From positions 1-52,690 of the forward strand of contig NZ_AOLI01000030.1 in NCBI RefSeq assembly GCF_000336955.1: a DNA stretch of 52,690 nucleotides, given 5' to 3'. This document shows positions 1 through 9,381 of this stretch, piece after piece. This DNA comes from Haloferax larsenii JCM 13917 (GTDB taxonomy: Archaea > Halobacteriota > Halobacteria > Halobacteriales > Haloferacaceae). Position 1 is the first letter of the stretch; each line of letters begins with the position of its first letter. The notes under the pieces are model-generated. The model saw nothing but the letters and a program-made list of their open reading frames with translations. It was not told where the DNA came from and searched no databases. A program made the translations under genes and the position numbers.

Positions 1-65
1 AATCGTTCCCAGCCTCGGTGTTGGGCAGCCTCCAATTATCATTTGGATACTATCAGCTCGCCGTC

Positions 66-109
66 TATTTGAGTGAGTGTGAATCTCACTCCAACATACC
101 CCTCAAATA
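66..109. repeat. nested inverted repeats upstream of the binding-protein gene
   Basis: An outer pair, TATTTGAG at 66-73 and CTCAAATA at 102-109, encloses an inner pair, GAGTGAG at 71-77 and CTCACTC at 85-91, with a 7-nt loop. Both pairs are perfect. It could be the end hairpin of a gene lying before the window or an operator. It sits about 70 bp upstream of the TATA-like box of the first gene. Confidence 0.5.
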
Positions 110-209
110 ACGGGGCTTAATCTAAATATAGACATGTATTTGACATCAGAATATATCGACTGATAATCGGCGGCCCAAAGTTATATGCTGGTTCGCTAGT
201 CGGTCTGGT

Positions 210-1454
210 GTGACTCGCTCGTACAATCGACGAGGGCTTCTTCGCGCCGCCGGGAGCGCCGTTGCGCTCGGTTCGCTGTCGGGGTGTGTGGGGGAACTCG
301 GTACTCAAGGAAACGAACCAGTTCGGTTCGGGGCAGTCCTGCCGGTCAGTGGCTCCCTCGAAACGCTCGGGACGCACGGAATGCGTGCAGTGGAACAGGC
401 TGTCGCAGACGTCAACCGAGCCGGTGGAGTGCTCGACCGGCCGGTAGAACTGACGGTCGTCGACACGGAAGCAAACGCTCAGAAAGCGGTTGAAGGATAC
501 AAGACACTCGTCGACGAGGGTGTCGTCGGGTTCGTCGGTGGACTCGTGAGCGACGCGTCCATCGCGCTCGCACCAAAAGCAGCCTCGGACGGCATCATGG
601 AGATGAGTCCGGCGAGTACGAGCCCTGCGCTCACGGATGCTGGCCGAGCGGACGGCCGGAAGTACTTCGGCCGGACGGTGCCCAGTGACGCGCTGCAGGC
701 CATCGCAATGGCGAAAATTCTCGACGCGCCGCAGTACGCGGACGCCGATTCCATCGCGATTCTCGCAATCGACAACGCCTACGGCAACGGTCTCGCCAGT
801 GCGATGAAGGAAAGCACCGACGCAGAGGTCGTTTCGGACGTTCGGTACGACCCGACCGCCTCGTCGTTCGACGGCGTCGTCGACGAGGTGTTCCGGAACT
901 CGCCCGACGCAGTCGGCTTCGTTAGTGTGGCCGGACAGGAGACTGGTGTCCTCGACGCGTACGGGTCGTCCGACTACGAGGCTCCGTGGGTGTTCTCTGC
1001 GGGGATGTTCGGAAGCGACGTTCCGAAGTATTACGAAGGATTCTACAGTGCGTCGCTTTCGAGCGTCCGCACTGACGGGTACTTCCATCTCTCACAGCGG
1101 CTCTCTGACATCGCGCCGCTTGCGGCCTACGCTGTCAACGCGTACGACGCACTGTTCCTCATGGCGGCGGCCGCGGAGAAGGCCGGTGAGGCGACCGGCT
1201 CGGCGATTGCCGACACGATTCAGTCCGTCTCCGGCGGAACCGGACACACGGTTTCGGTCGGTGACTTCAGCCGTGTCCGTTCGCTCACCAGCGCCGGTCG
1301 TGAGCTGAATTATCAAGGCGCAGCGAGCGGTGTCGACCTGACTGAAGACCTCGAACCGCTGAGCCCGTACGTCGTGGAGGAAGTCCAAAGCTCCGAAGTC
1401 AGGCAGTTAGAGCTGCTTCAGCGGCAGTTCTTCGAATCAGGAGGAAATCAATGA
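210..1454 (+). CDS. Tat-exported substrate-binding lipoprotein, type I periplasmic-binding fold (BasB-like chemotaxis sensor)
   Basis: This is an extracytoplasmic amino-acid-type binding protein of the branched-chain amino acid receptor family. A twin-arginine start ([11 protein letters not shown]) is followed by a lipobox LSGC near residue 26, so it should be a membrane-anchored lipoprotein. The mature part begins with the family pattern [16 protein letters not shown]. The start is a GTG placed about 28 bp after a TATA-like GTTATATG (179-186), which suggests a leaderless transcript. Its stop overlaps the start of the next gene (ATGA), and no permease or ATPase lies beside it. That arrangement is known for Halobacterium BasB/BasT and CosB/CosT, where the binding protein hands its ligand to a transducer. 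Ligand identity (branched-chain amino acids or another solute) is inference. Confidence 0.85.
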   Translation: MTRSYNRRGLLRAAGSAVALGSLSGCVGELGTQGNEPVRFGAVLPVSGSLETLGTHGMRAVEQAVADVNRAGGVLDRPVELTVVDTEANAQKAVEGYKTLVDEGVVGFVGGLVSDASIALAPKAASDGIMEMSPASTSPALTDAGRADGRKYFGRTVPSDALQAIAMAKILDAPQYADADSIAILAIDNAYGNGLASAMKESTDAEVVSDVRYDPTASSFDGVVDEVFRNSPDAVGFVSVAGQETGVLDAYGSSDYEAPWVFSAGMFGSDVPKYYEGFYSASLSSVRTDGYFHLSQRLSDIAPLAAYAVNAYDALFLMAAAAEKAGEATGSAIADTIQSVSGGTGHTVSVGDFSRVRSLTSAGRELNYQGAASGVDLTEDLEPLSPYVVEEVQSSEVRQLELLQRQFFESGGNQ

Positions 1455-3889
1455 GTTCACCACTGAAACAGTTAGCCGACGCCTTCGAACGGCTCTTGCC
1501 GAACGTGATTCGCCGCCGGTACGCGGCGAAGTTCGGCCTCGCACTCCTCGCCATTATCGTCGTGATGGGTGCCGCAGGCGCGTTTATCCACTTCGACACC
1601 AAATCGGTCGTCGAGACGCAGACCGAAGAGGAGATTCGCGGCATCGCCAAATCCGAAGCGCGCTCTGTCGCCGATTGGACCGCAACCAAGCAATCGACCG
1701 TCTCGTTCCTCTCGTCGTCGCTCGCGGAACGCCCGGCGAATACGTCGGCAGCAGAACACGAACGATGGCTCGAACAGAAGCTCATCGAACTCCCGAGTGA
1801 CGTTCGGTCGCTCCACTACGTCGATGCGGATACGATGTCTGTCGTCGCCAGCACGACCGACGGAACGAGCGGCACGTCGCTCGACGCTGTCGATTCGACG
1901 TGGGCGGGTCAAGCAGCCTCGATTGCGGGGTCGAACGAACCAGTCGTCTCGGAACCCTACGACGTCAACGGCGAGCCAGTCATCGCGTTCGCCGCACCGG
2001 TGACCGAGTCTAACGGGTTCATCGTGTTGACCGCGTCGCTCGAAGCGCGGTCCCACGAGTTCGAATCGCCGATTCCGACGGGTGACGTGAAGGTCGTCAC
2101 CGAAGAGGGGAACATCCTTCTGGACAACCGGAAGGCGTCGCTTCTCGAACAGTACTCCGCGTCTGAAGGGTCGGTTACGGCAATCGAATCTGCACTTAAA
2201 GGCCAGAGCGGGTACAAGCAAGTCTCGGCTCGGACCGGCATGGAAGAGGGCCAGTACGCGATGGCGTACGCGCCCATTACCGGCACCGACTGGGTACTCA
2301 CCTACCACGTTCCAACGGAACGGGCGTTCTCGCTCCAGACCACGGTGACGCGTAACCTCGCGTACCTCATCGCGTTCGCGGTCGGGTCGCTGTTCCTCGT
2401 CGGCGTGACGATTGGCCGCGGCACCGCGAAGTCGCTCGCGACTGTCGCACGGAACGCAGACCAGATTGCCAGCGGTGAGGTCGACGGCGAGGTTCCCTCT
2501 ACGGCCCGCATCGACGAGATGGGACGGCTGTACAACTCGTTCGCCGAGATGCAGTCGTACCTGACGACGGTCGCCGGCCAGGCCGAAGCCCTCGCGGCGA
2601 AAGAGTTCGACGACCCCGTGTTGGACGAGGATGTGCCAGGGTCGTTCGGTGAGGCGATGGGTCAGACTCACAAAGACCTCGAAGCACTCATCGTCGAACT
2701 CGAAACGAAAGCCGAGGAGTTCGGCGACGCACTGTCGGCCGCCGCCGACGGTGACCTCACGGCTCGGATGAGCGAAGACGCCGACAACGAGGCGATGAAC
2801 GAGATGGCCCGGTCGTTCAACCAGATGGCCACGGAACTCGAAGCCACCATCGCCGAAGTGTCCGGATTCGCCGAAACCGTCGCGGCAGCCAGCGAAGAGG
2901 TGACCGCGAGTGCGCAGGAAATCGAACGCGCGAGTCGGCAGGTCAGCGAATCTACCCAGGTCATGGCCGAGGGCGCACACGAACAACAGGAGAACCTCCG
3001 CCAGACCACGAACGAGACGAGCAACCTCTCGGCGACCATCGAGGAAGTCGCCTCCTCTGCGAGCGAACTCGAACGCACGGCCGAACACACGCTCGAAGCG
3101 AGCGAGGCGGGACACACCGCCACGGTCGAGGCTATCGACTCCATCGAGAACGTCGAGGAGAAGACCTCCGAGACGGCCGAACGCATCGAAGAACTCGAAG
3201 CGCACATGGCCGAAATCGGCGACATCGTCGAACTCATCACCGACATCGCCGAGCAGACGAACATCCTCGCGCTCAACGCGAACATCGAGGCCGCCCGCGC
3301 GGGCGAAGCGGGTGAAGGCTTCTCGGTCGTCGCCAACGAGGTCAAAGACCTCGCTGGAGAGACCAAGGAGTCCGCCGAAGAAATCGAAGCGACCATCGAA
3401 GAGGTCCAAGAGAAATCCGAGGCCTCGGTCACTGAGATGCGGGAGACGAAAGACGCCGTCGAATCCGGCGTCGACGCGGTCGAAAACGCTCGCGAATCGC
3501 TCGACACCATCGTCGACAACGTCCGCGCGACCAAGGACGGCGTCGACGAAATTAGTCGGACGACCGACGAACAGGCCGCCTCGACCGAGGAAGTCGCGTC
3601 GATGATGGACCGCGTCACCGACATCAGCGACGACACCGCAGCACGGTCCGAATCCGTCGCCGCGGCCGCCGAAGAACAGACGGCCTCCCTCGGAGAGGTC
3701 TCCAGCGGAACCGACCGCCTCGCCTCACAGGCCGAACAGCTGATGTCGCTCATCTCGTCGTTCGAAGTCGACGCCCAGCAGACCGAACTGGACGAATCAG
3801 TCGAAATCGACGACGACGGAGTCGACACTGCCGAGATGCCACTGAACGAGTCGCCCGTCACTGACGGCGGCGACGACGACACTCAGTAG
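1451..3889 (+). CDS. membrane-bound methyl-accepting chemotaxis transducer (BasT-like)
   Basis: The 812-residue chemotaxis transducer has one membrane segment near residues 25-47, an external sensory region of about 250 residues, a second membrane segment near 300-320, and HAMP-like linkers near 325-380 and 420-475. A long cytoplasmic coiled coil follows. The signalling tip carries the highly conserved [18 protein letters not shown] hairpin, which binds CheW and CheA. The tail is acidic. It overlaps the upstream binding-protein gene by 4 nt (ATGA), so the two are translationally coupled. The likely role is to convert occupancy of that lipoprotein into chemotactic signalling. A direct ligand site in its own external domain cannot be excluded. 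Confidence 0.9.
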   Translation: MSSPLKQLADAFERLLPNVIRRRYAAKFGLALLAIIVVMGAAGAFIHFDTKSVVETQTEEEIRGIAKSEARSVADWTATKQSTVSFLSSSLAERPANTSAAEHERWLEQKLIELPSDVRSLHYVDADTMSVVASTTDGTSGTSLDAVDSTWAGQAASIAGSNEPVVSEPYDVNGEPVIAFAAPVTESNGFIVLTASLEARSHEFESPIPTGDVKVVTEEGNILLDNRKASLLEQYSASEGSVTAIESALKGQSGYKQVSARTGMEEGQYAMAYAPITGTDWVLTYHVPTERAFSLQTTVTRNLAYLIAFAVGSLFLVGVTIGRGTAKSLATVARNADQIASGEVDGEVPSTARIDEMGRLYNSFAEMQSYLTTVAGQAEALAAKEFDDPVLDEDVPGSFGEAMGQTHKDLEALIVELETKAEEFGDALSAAADGDLTARMSEDADNEAMNEMARSFNQMATELEATIAEVSGFAETVAAASEEVTASAQEIERASRQVSESTQVMAEGAHEQQENLRQTTNETSNLSATIEEVASSASELERTAEHTLEASEAGHTATVEAIDSIENVEEKTSETAERIEELEAHMAEIGDIVELITDIAEQTNILALNANIEAARAGEAGEGFSVVANEVKDLAGETKESAEEIEATIEEVQEKSEASVTEMRETKDAVESGVDAVENARESLDTIVDNVRATKDGVDEISRTTDEQAASTEEVASMMDRVTDISDDTAARSESVAAAAEEQTASLGEVSSGTDRLASQAEQLMSLISSFEVDAQQTELDESVEIDDDGVDTAEMPLNESPVTDGGDDDTQ

Positions 3890-3930
3890 CGAACGAACTC
3901 CGACGACTCACTTTTCGACGCTACCGGCGG

Positions 3931-3943
3931 CCCCTTTTCTCCC
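3931..3943 (+). terminator. possible T-rich transcript end after the transducer gene
   Basis: A short CCCCTTTTCTCCC run lies about 45 nt after the stop codon and well before the next promoter. Archaeal termination commonly occurs at such T-rich tracts. There is no strong hairpin, so this is a weak call. Confidence 0.25.
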
Positions 3944-4094
3944 ACACGCTGACACATCGCCGAAAACTAGTTCATCTGGTTGGTATCGTCCCGGTCAATA
4001 CCTGGCTCTCGTGGCACCTCGGCCCTCCTTTCTGTTATCATGCATGATAACTAATTGCATAGCATTATATTGGAAATGTTCGTGGAAGCAACAT

Positions 4095-5789
4095 ATGGGC
4101 CTGCTTTCGCGAATTGCGGCGCTGGTCCCTAGGGTTGGGACTCAGACGCGTGCTGACGGTGGCGCACAGTTGGCGGTGGGAGATACGGTGACTCCCGCCG
4201 CAGAGCAGATGCAACTCGGCGGCTTGCTCAACGGGGTCGGGACACCGGTGTTCATGCTCGACGCGGACAACCGGGTCATCGCGTGGAACAAGCCGATTTC
4301 GGAGCTGACGGGTGTCTCTGCCGACGAGGCGCTCGGGTCCGAACACGTCAGTGAACTCTTCTACCCCGACGGCCGCCGAGCGAAGACGCTCGCAGACAAG
4401 ATTATCGACGCGCCGCGAAACGCAGACGAAGCGTACGGTCTCACCTTCGCCGACGAGTCGCAGTACCTCTATGAGGATTCGAGTACGATGGTGGACCGAA
4501 ACGGCGACGAGCGACACATCTCCTTTTCGGCGCGACCGCTGTTCGAGGGCGACGAACTCGTCGGCGTCATCGAGACGATTCACGACCGAACCGAGGAGGT
4601 AATCAAAGGCCAAGCGTCGCTCGCACTCGTCGACGAGGTGTCGACGACGATGCAGCGCATCACCGAGGGGGACCTCTCGGCGCGCGCGGAGTTCACGGAC
4701 GAACACGACGTCCTCGACGACGAAGTTGTTCTCGTCCTCGACCACCTCAACGAGATGGCCGCGCGATTCGAACGACTGGCCTCCGACGTCGACGACACGA
4801 CTGCCGACCTCGGGACGGCGATTCAGCGGGCGGCGACCGCCGCGACCGATATCGAGTCGCAGGTGACAGAACAGACCAAACTGCTCTCGAAGGGTGCCGA
4901 AGAGATGCAGGACCTCTCGGCCAGCATGGAAGAGATTGCAGCCACCTCCGACGAAGTCGCCTCGGCGGCGAATCAGGCGCAGGCGGCCGCCGAAAACGGA
5001 CGCGAGGCCGGCCAGAGTATCCGAACCGCGACCGACCAAGTCATCGATATCTCGGACGAACTGCTCGACAGCGTCATGGAACTCCAAGAGCGGATGGGCG
5101 CAATCGAGGAGGTCGTCGAGGTCATCGCGGAAGTCGCCGACCGAACCAATCTGCTCGCGCTCAACGCGAACATCGAAGCGGCCCGCGCGGGCGAAGCGGG
5201 TGAAGGCTTCTCGGTCGTCGCCAACGAGGTCAAGCAACTCGCCAACCAGACCCACGAGCACACAGAGGAGATTGCCACCAGCATCGAAGAGATTCAAGAA
5301 CAGGCCGACGAGACCGTGATGGCCTCCGAGCAGTCCCACGAGCAGATTCAAATCGCCTCCGGCGAAATCGGCGACGTCCTCGAATCCCTCGACGAGATTG
5401 CGAACGCGGCGGACACGGCCGCAAACGGCATCTCGGAGGTCGCCCGCGCGACCGACTCACAGGCGACCAACATCGAGGAAGTCACGACGACGATTCAGCA
5501 GGCACAGGAACACGCCCGAACTGCCGAAGACGCCACCTCGAACATCACGGACGCGACGACGGACCAGACCATGGCACTCGACGTCCTCGCAGAGCGCGTC
5601 GACGAACTCGTCGGCGGCGACGCCGACGCGGTCGACGAAGTCGAGACACTCGAATCGGAGGTCTCCGACCTCAGTTCGGCGGGTACCGACGGCGGTGCGA
5701 CCGGTTCTTCGTCAGATAGCAGCGTTGCGAACGGTCAAAACGGGTCGGGCGAAGCCAGTTCGGACAGCACGTTCAACTTCGACCGGTAG
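4095..5789 (+). CDS. soluble PAS-domain methyl-accepting chemotaxis transducer
   Basis: The 564-residue transducer has no membrane segment. An N-terminal PAS domain (about residues 45-165, including [16 protein letters not shown] and [16 protein letters not shown]) precedes a HAMP-like linker and a coiled-coil signalling domain. The tip is [22 protein letters not shown] chose ATG 4095 because a TATA-like TTATAT (4065-4070) lies 28 bp ahead and the residues encoded upstream look non-coding. It probably senses an internal signal such as redox or energy state, or a bound cofactor; that is inference from the PAS domain and the lack of membrane anchors. It shares a 53-bp identical DNA stretch with the preceding transducer. 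Confidence 0.88.
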   Translation: MGLLSRIAALVPRVGTQTRADGGAQLAVGDTVTPAAEQMQLGGLLNGVGTPVFMLDADNRVIAWNKPISELTGVSADEALGSEHVSELFYPDGRRAKTLADKIIDAPRNADEAYGLTFADESQYLYEDSSTMVDRNGDERHISFSARPLFEGDELVGVIETIHDRTEEVIKGQASLALVDEVSTTMQRITEGDLSARAEFTDEHDVLDDEVVLVLDHLNEMAARFERLASDVDDTTADLGTAIQRAATAATDIESQVTEQTKLLSKGAEEMQDLSASMEEIAATSDEVASAANQAQAAAENGREAGQSIRTATDQVIDISDELLDSVMELQERMGAIEEVVEVIAEVADRTNLLALNANIEAARAGEAGEGFSVVANEVKQLANQTHEHTEEIATSIEEIQEQADETVMASEQSHEQIQIASGEIGDVLESLDEIANAADTAANGISEVARATDSQATNIEEVTTTIQQAQEHARTAEDATSNITDATTDQTMALDVLAERVDELVGGDADAVDEVETLESEVSDLSSAGTDGGATGSSSDSSVANGQNGSGEASSDSTFNFDR

Positions 5790-5837
5790 GTGGACACAAG
5801 AGGGTTCGATATTTCCTCTCGACCGCTTTGCTACAGG

Positions 5838-6548
5838 TTACTGCGTGTGTTTTCGAATCGTTGGCTCTGGTACGTCGACTGCGACCGTTTCGTCTGAACC
5901 ACGGTGTACAGAAATCTCGAAAGAGGCCTCAAACTCCGCAGCCTGGTCTTCCCAGCTCACCACCTGCTCGTCAGTGAACGTCCACGTACCGGCGGGAAGA
6001 CACGAGTCAGTCGCCCAGTTCAACAGCGTATACTCGTGACTGACGGTTTCTCCCGGTGAAACCTGTGTATGGAGTGAGGTCTGTTTTCGGAGTGTCCCGT
6101 CGTATGTGGCCGTCCAACAGCCATTGGTTCGTGATTGTGGGATGAGTGGAACGTCGAGGACGTTTCCGTCCCCATCTGTCGGTGTTATCCAGTCCCGTTC
6201 ATCGGGAATGAGGAGTAGTCGTTCATCTCCGTCCTGCTGTTCGCCACGAATCGATGAAAACGGAAGAATCGGACCTCCAGATAGCGATAGCTCCGACTCG
6301 CTCGTGTTCGTGAATGCGAGGCGGAATCGAGCGGGATGCTCCGCAGTCGCTTGTTGCAGAACGGTGGCAGTAAACTCGAAAGCGTCTGTCGTTACCTTGG
6401 GGAGGGGACTCCCGGATGGAGCGTCTGTCGTCGGTGACCTCGCTTCAGGCGACGGTGAGTTGGATTGCTGGGCATCGAATTGCGTACAACCGGCAACTGT
6501 TCCGAGTAGTGTTGCGCCGATTGTTTGGAGGGCCGTTCGGCGTCGCAT
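5838..6548 (-). CDS. haloarchaeal lipoprotein of unknown function
   Basis: The 236-residue protein starts with an Arg-rich signal (MRRRTALQTIGATLLG) and a lipobox VAGC, so it is an exported lipoprotein. A Ser/Thr/Pro-rich spacer follows, then a beta-rich domain (for example FRLAFTNTSESELSLSGGP and the later PAGTWTFTDEQVV). This resembles immunoglobulin-like or BsuPI-like folds, but I cannot assign a family. A TATA-like AGATTATT lies about 27 bp before the start. Codon use is less GC-biased than in neighbouring genes, hinting at an accessory gene. It converges on the upstream transducer. Confidence 0.65.
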   Translation of the reverse strand: MRRRTALQTIGATLLGTVAGCTQFDAQQSNSPSPEARSPTTDAPSGSPLPKVTTDAFEFTATVLQQATAEHPARFRLAFTNTSESELSLSGGPILPFSSIRGEQQDGDERLLLIPDERDWITPTDGDGNVLDVPLIPQSRTNGCWTATYDGTLRKQTSLHTQVSPGETVSHEYTLLNWATDSCLPAGTWTFTDEQVVSWEDQAAEFEASFEISVHRGSDETVAVDVPEPTIRKHTQ

Positions 6549-6599
6549 CGTCTAGCATTTAACTGTCAATAATCTATGAATATTGTGAGTTGGCTGCCC

Positions 6600-7412
6600 T
6601 CACTCCAGTGAAATCGCACAACTCTCGACGTACTCGATATCAGCGATAGAGTCCAGTCCTCCCTCGCCGCAGACCGGACACTCGGGGTTCTTTCGATACG
6701 GCACCGTCTCGAAGGTCATGTCCATCGCGTCGTAGAACAGCAACCGACCATCGAGCGACTCGCCCGCGTCGAGAAGCAACTTCACGGCCTCGGTCGCCTG
6801 AATACACCCGACTGTTCCGGGAAGCACGCCGATGACGCCGGTCGTCGCGCAATCGGGGACTGTCCCCGGTTCGGGCGCTTCGGGGAACAGACACCGATAG
6901 CAGGGCCCGTCGGGACGGAGCGTCGTCGCCTGTCCCTCGAACTTGTAGATAGCGCCGTGGACGAGCGGAATTCCCTCGAATCGGCACACGTCGTTCAGGA
7001 GATAGCGCGTCGGGAAGTTGTCGGAGGCGTCGACGACCACGTCCGCGTCCGCGACGATTTCGTGGACGTTCGATTTGTCCACACGCGCTTCGAGTGGTTC
7101 GACGCTCACGTCCGGGTTGAGGCCGCGGACGAATTCGGCGGCGCTCTGGGCTTTCGGTTCGCCCACGTCCTCGTCGTGGTGGATGACCTGTCGTTGGAGG
7201 TTGCTTCGCTCGACCACGTCGTCGTCGACGACCACCAACTCACCCACGCCGACGGCGGCGAGATACTCGATAGCCGGTGACCCGAGCCCACCCGCCCCGA
7301 CGACGACGACTCGCGCCGACAGGAGTCGCTCCTGTCCGTCCGGGCCGACCTCGTCCATGATGATGTGACGAGAGTAGCGTTCGAGTTGCGTGGCGTCGAG
7401 TGAGAGTGTCAT
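6600..7412 (-). CDS. ubaA: E1-like SAMP-activating adenylyltransferase UbaA
   Basis: UbaA adenylates the C-terminal glycine of ubiquitin-like SAMP proteins, both for protein conjugation and for sulfur transfer (tRNA thiolation, molybdopterin synthesis). The 270-residue protein has the ThiF/MoeB nucleotide-binding loop GAGGLGSP (39-46), the R-Q region at NLQRQ, the catalytic cysteine C188 in PDCATTG, and zinc-binding pairs CYRC (171-174) and CPVC (245-248). Cys188 is at the position reported for H. volcanii UbaA. I chose ATG 7412 because homology begins here and a TTTATTC box lies about 25 bp upstream. It is divergent from a rhodanese gene, a natural sulfur-relay partner. Confidence 0.93.
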   Translation of the reverse strand: MTLSLDATQLERYSRHIIMDEVGPDGQERLLSARVVVVGAGGLGSPAIEYLAAVGVGELVVVDDDVVERSNLQRQVIHHDEDVGEPKAQSAAEFVRGLNPDVSVEPLEARVDKSNVHEIVADADVVVDASDNFPTRYLLNDVCRFEGIPLVHGAIYKFEGQATTLRPDGPCYRCLFPEAPEPGTVPDCATTGVIGVLPGTVGCIQATEAVKLLLDAGESLDGRLLFYDAMDMTFETVPYRKNPECPVCGEGGLDSIADIEYVESCAISLE

Positions 7413-7538
7413 AGGCCGACGTTGGCGGTCACACTGAATAAACCCGCGGCACCGCGTTGGGGTCGCGCTCGCGTGCGTCTGGTGTTTCTCGTTCGCCGGA
7501 AGCGACGTACATTTCCCGCTTCGGTCGGACTGCCTCGT

Positions 7539-7889
7539 ATGGTCGCAGAGACGACCCCCGACGAACTCCGCGAGCGACTGGCCGACGACGACCCGCTGGC
7601 CGTCGTCGATATTCGAGACCCCTCTTCGTTCGCCTCGGGGCACATCCCCGGGTCGGAGAATCTCCCGGCGGCGACGCTCGGCCCCGAGGTGTTCGACCGC
7701 GAGTGGCCCGACGAAGTCGTCGTCTCCTGCTACGTCGGCAAGAGTTCCAAGCGCGTCGCGTCCGTCCTCGACGAGAACGTCGAGGCCGACGTGAGCAGCC
7801 TCCGCGGCGGCTTTGACGGCTGGGACGGCGAAGTCGAACAGGGAACTGAAGACAGCGAAGCGGACCTCGGCCCGTCGGCACCGTTCTGA
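7539..7889 (+). CDS. single-domain rhodanese-like sulfurtransferase
   Basis: The 116-residue rhodanese domain has the N-terminal pattern VVDIRDPSSFASGHIPGSENLP and an active-site loop VVSCYVGKSSKRVA, whose cysteine would carry persulfide sulfur. It has no signal peptide, so it is cytoplasmic. I chose ATG 7539 because the upstream in-frame residues are basic and look non-coding. It is divergent from ubaA across 126 bp, which supports a role in supplying sulfur to the SAMP or tRNA-thiolation pathway. That link is inference from position. Confidence 0.88.
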   Translation: MVAETTPDELRERLADDDPLAVVDIRDPSSFASGHIPGSENLPAATLGPEVFDREWPDEVVVSCYVGKSSKRVASVLDENVEADVSSLRGGFDGWDGEVEQGTEDSEADLGPSAPF

Positions 7890-7928
7890 GCACCTACGTT
7901 TTTCTGACAGTGAATTGATGTTCTAGGT

Positions 7929-8504
7929 ATGGCTCTCCCGACTGGACTGCTCCCGGTCTTCGTCTTCGTCGTAACTGCTGGTGTCGCGACGCTCGTGACG
8001 CTCGGCGCGTACCTCTCGTGGCGTCGTGGGTCGCGGTCGTTCAGCGCCGGTCTTCGACGCTCACTTTTGGGCGTGAGCCTGCTGTACCTCGTCGGAACGG
8101 CGGTCGTCTGGGCGGTCGCGGGCGGTGGCTCGCTGTGGGGCGTGGCGGCCGCACTCGTCGCCTCGGGCGTCGCCGCATTCGTCGTGCTGTGGACGGCTCC
8201 GCTCTTCCTCGGCCAGTCCCTCGTTCGTCGCCTGCGAGGTGTCGATTCGGAGACGGCGTTGCGGCAGGTGACGTACGGGTGGCCGGTTGCGATGCTGGTC
8301 GTGTTCGGACTCTTCGTCGCACCCGGTGGGCCGACAGATGGCCATCTGCTTCACCTCGACGGCGCGACGACCTGTCTCGCCGGATTCTGTGGACTCAGCG
8401 TCCTCCTTCTCGTAGCCGTCGCTCTCGAACTCGTCGTCGCTGTCGTGGGGCCTGGCCTCGTCGGTCTCGTACTCACGAGTCAGCAGTCGCTCAGCAGTCG
8501 ATAA
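7929..8504 (+). CDS. hypothetical multi-pass membrane protein
   Basis: The 191-residue protein has about five or six hydrophobic segments, near residues 8-30, 44-63, 68-92, 116-131, 141-160 and 160-180. No catalytic motif is visible. A TTTTT box lies about 28 bp before the ATG, fitting a leaderless transcript. It lies between the rhodanese gene and the oppositely oriented L15e gene, and position gives no functional clue. I do not recognise the family. Confidence 0.65.
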   Translation: MALPTGLLPVFVFVVTAGVATLVTLGAYLSWRRGSRSFSAGLRRSLLGVSLLYLVGTAVVWAVAGGGSLWGVAAALVASGVAAFVVLWTAPLFLGQSLVRRLRGVDSETALRQVTYGWPVAMLVVFGLFVAPGGPTDGHLLHLDGATTCLAGFCGLSVLLLVAVALELVVAVVGPGLVGLVLTSQQSLSSR

Positions 8505-8533
8505 ACGAGAGAATTTGTTGCGGTGCGCGGGCG

Positions 8534-9124
8534 TTACTTACCGCGGCCGCGGCTCGCACCGATGGAGGGACGGACGTGTTCCGTACCCTTACCACGGTTC
8601 TGGAGGCCGCGGTTCTTCTTGCCCGCGTTGGTGAGACCGCGGAAGGCGCGGCCGTCGTGGGCGTCGTCGCAGATCCAGTTGAGTTCGTCGTCGTTCTGGA
8701 TGGCCGGGTGCTCGGGGTCGACGAGGATGACTTCCTGCCACTTCTGGGAGCCGTCCTGACCGACGCCGTAGGAGTTCAGCACACGCATGTTCGGGTACTT
8801 GCGCGAGGCGCGTTCCTCCGCGATGCGCGGGATGGACTTGCGGCGACCGATGCGGTTGACACCCTGGCGCTTCGTACGGCGGCCAGCCTTGTGTCGCTGC
8901 TTGCGCGCGCCACCCTTGCGGACGGAGACGCGGACCATGACGATGCCCTGCTTGGCCTTGTAGCCGAGTTCACGCGCCTTGTCGAGGCGGGTGGGGCGCT
9001 CGATGCGCTCGATAGCGCCCTGCTCGCGCCACTCCTGTTTTCGCTGCCACTGGAGTTCGGCCAGTTTGCCTTCCTTCGGGGTCTTCCACGCTTCCTTGAT
9101 GTGGGAATAGAAGCTTCGTGCCAT
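8534..9124 (-). CDS. rpl15e: 50S ribosomal protein L15e
   Basis: The 196-residue archaeal/eukaryotic-type large-subunit protein L15e begins MARSFYSHIKEAWKTP. The family blocks are present: MVRVSVRKGGARKQRHKAGR, RRKSIPRIAEERASRKYPNM and a basic C-terminus ending GASRGRGK. Length and full-span similarity fit the family. It appears monocistronic with its own promoter (TTAA near 9263-9266 on the opposite strand). That would leave a leader of roughly 110 nt, unusual here where most genes look leaderless. Confidence 0.96.
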   Translation of the reverse strand: MARSFYSHIKEAWKTPKEGKLAELQWQRKQEWREQGAIERIERPTRLDKARELGYKAKQGIVMVRVSVRKGGARKQRHKAGRRTKRQGVNRIGRRKSIPRIAEERASRKYPNMRVLNSYGVGQDGSQKWQEVILVDPEHPAIQNDDELNWICDDAHDGRAFRGLTNAGKKNRGLQNRGKGTEHVRPSIGASRGRGK

Positions 9125-9238
9125 TGTATATCACCGCGGGCGCTTGCGATTCAGTCGAATGAGGGACCATCCCTCGATGACCACATTTCGTCCCGTACGT
9201 GACGGGTGCCCTCTGGCGTGCCCGCATGCCAGCGAGTT
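9125..9238 (-). promoter_or_regulatory. candidate structured leader of rpl15e
   Basis: The nearest convincing TATA-like element (complement of GGTTAAGAAC, 9261-9270) predicts a start near 9238, about 114 nt ahead of the L15e ATG. Two inverted repeats lie inside: CCCGT/ACGGG (9192-9196 and 9202-9206) and GGCGTG/CATGCC (9215-9220 and 9225-9230, one mismatch in the RNA). Autoregulation through the leader is possible but not shown. Confidence 0.35.
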
Positions 9239-9381
9239 GGCGGAACTACCAACAGGGGAGGGTTAAGAACTTCGGATTGAGAGCTGGCGTGTAACGCGTA
9301 CACACGGAAGTCCACGCGGGAGAAACTCCGTCGATTACGTGTCAACATAGTATAAACACGTTGCGAGGAAACGTGCTGAAT

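Noticed and set aside
1472-3409. Long minus-strand open frame of 645 codons opposite the first transducer
   Set aside because: It is a shadow of the GC-rich transducer gene. Its product is Arg/Asp-rich without recognisable domains, and the plus-strand frame encodes a complete chemotaxis transducer.
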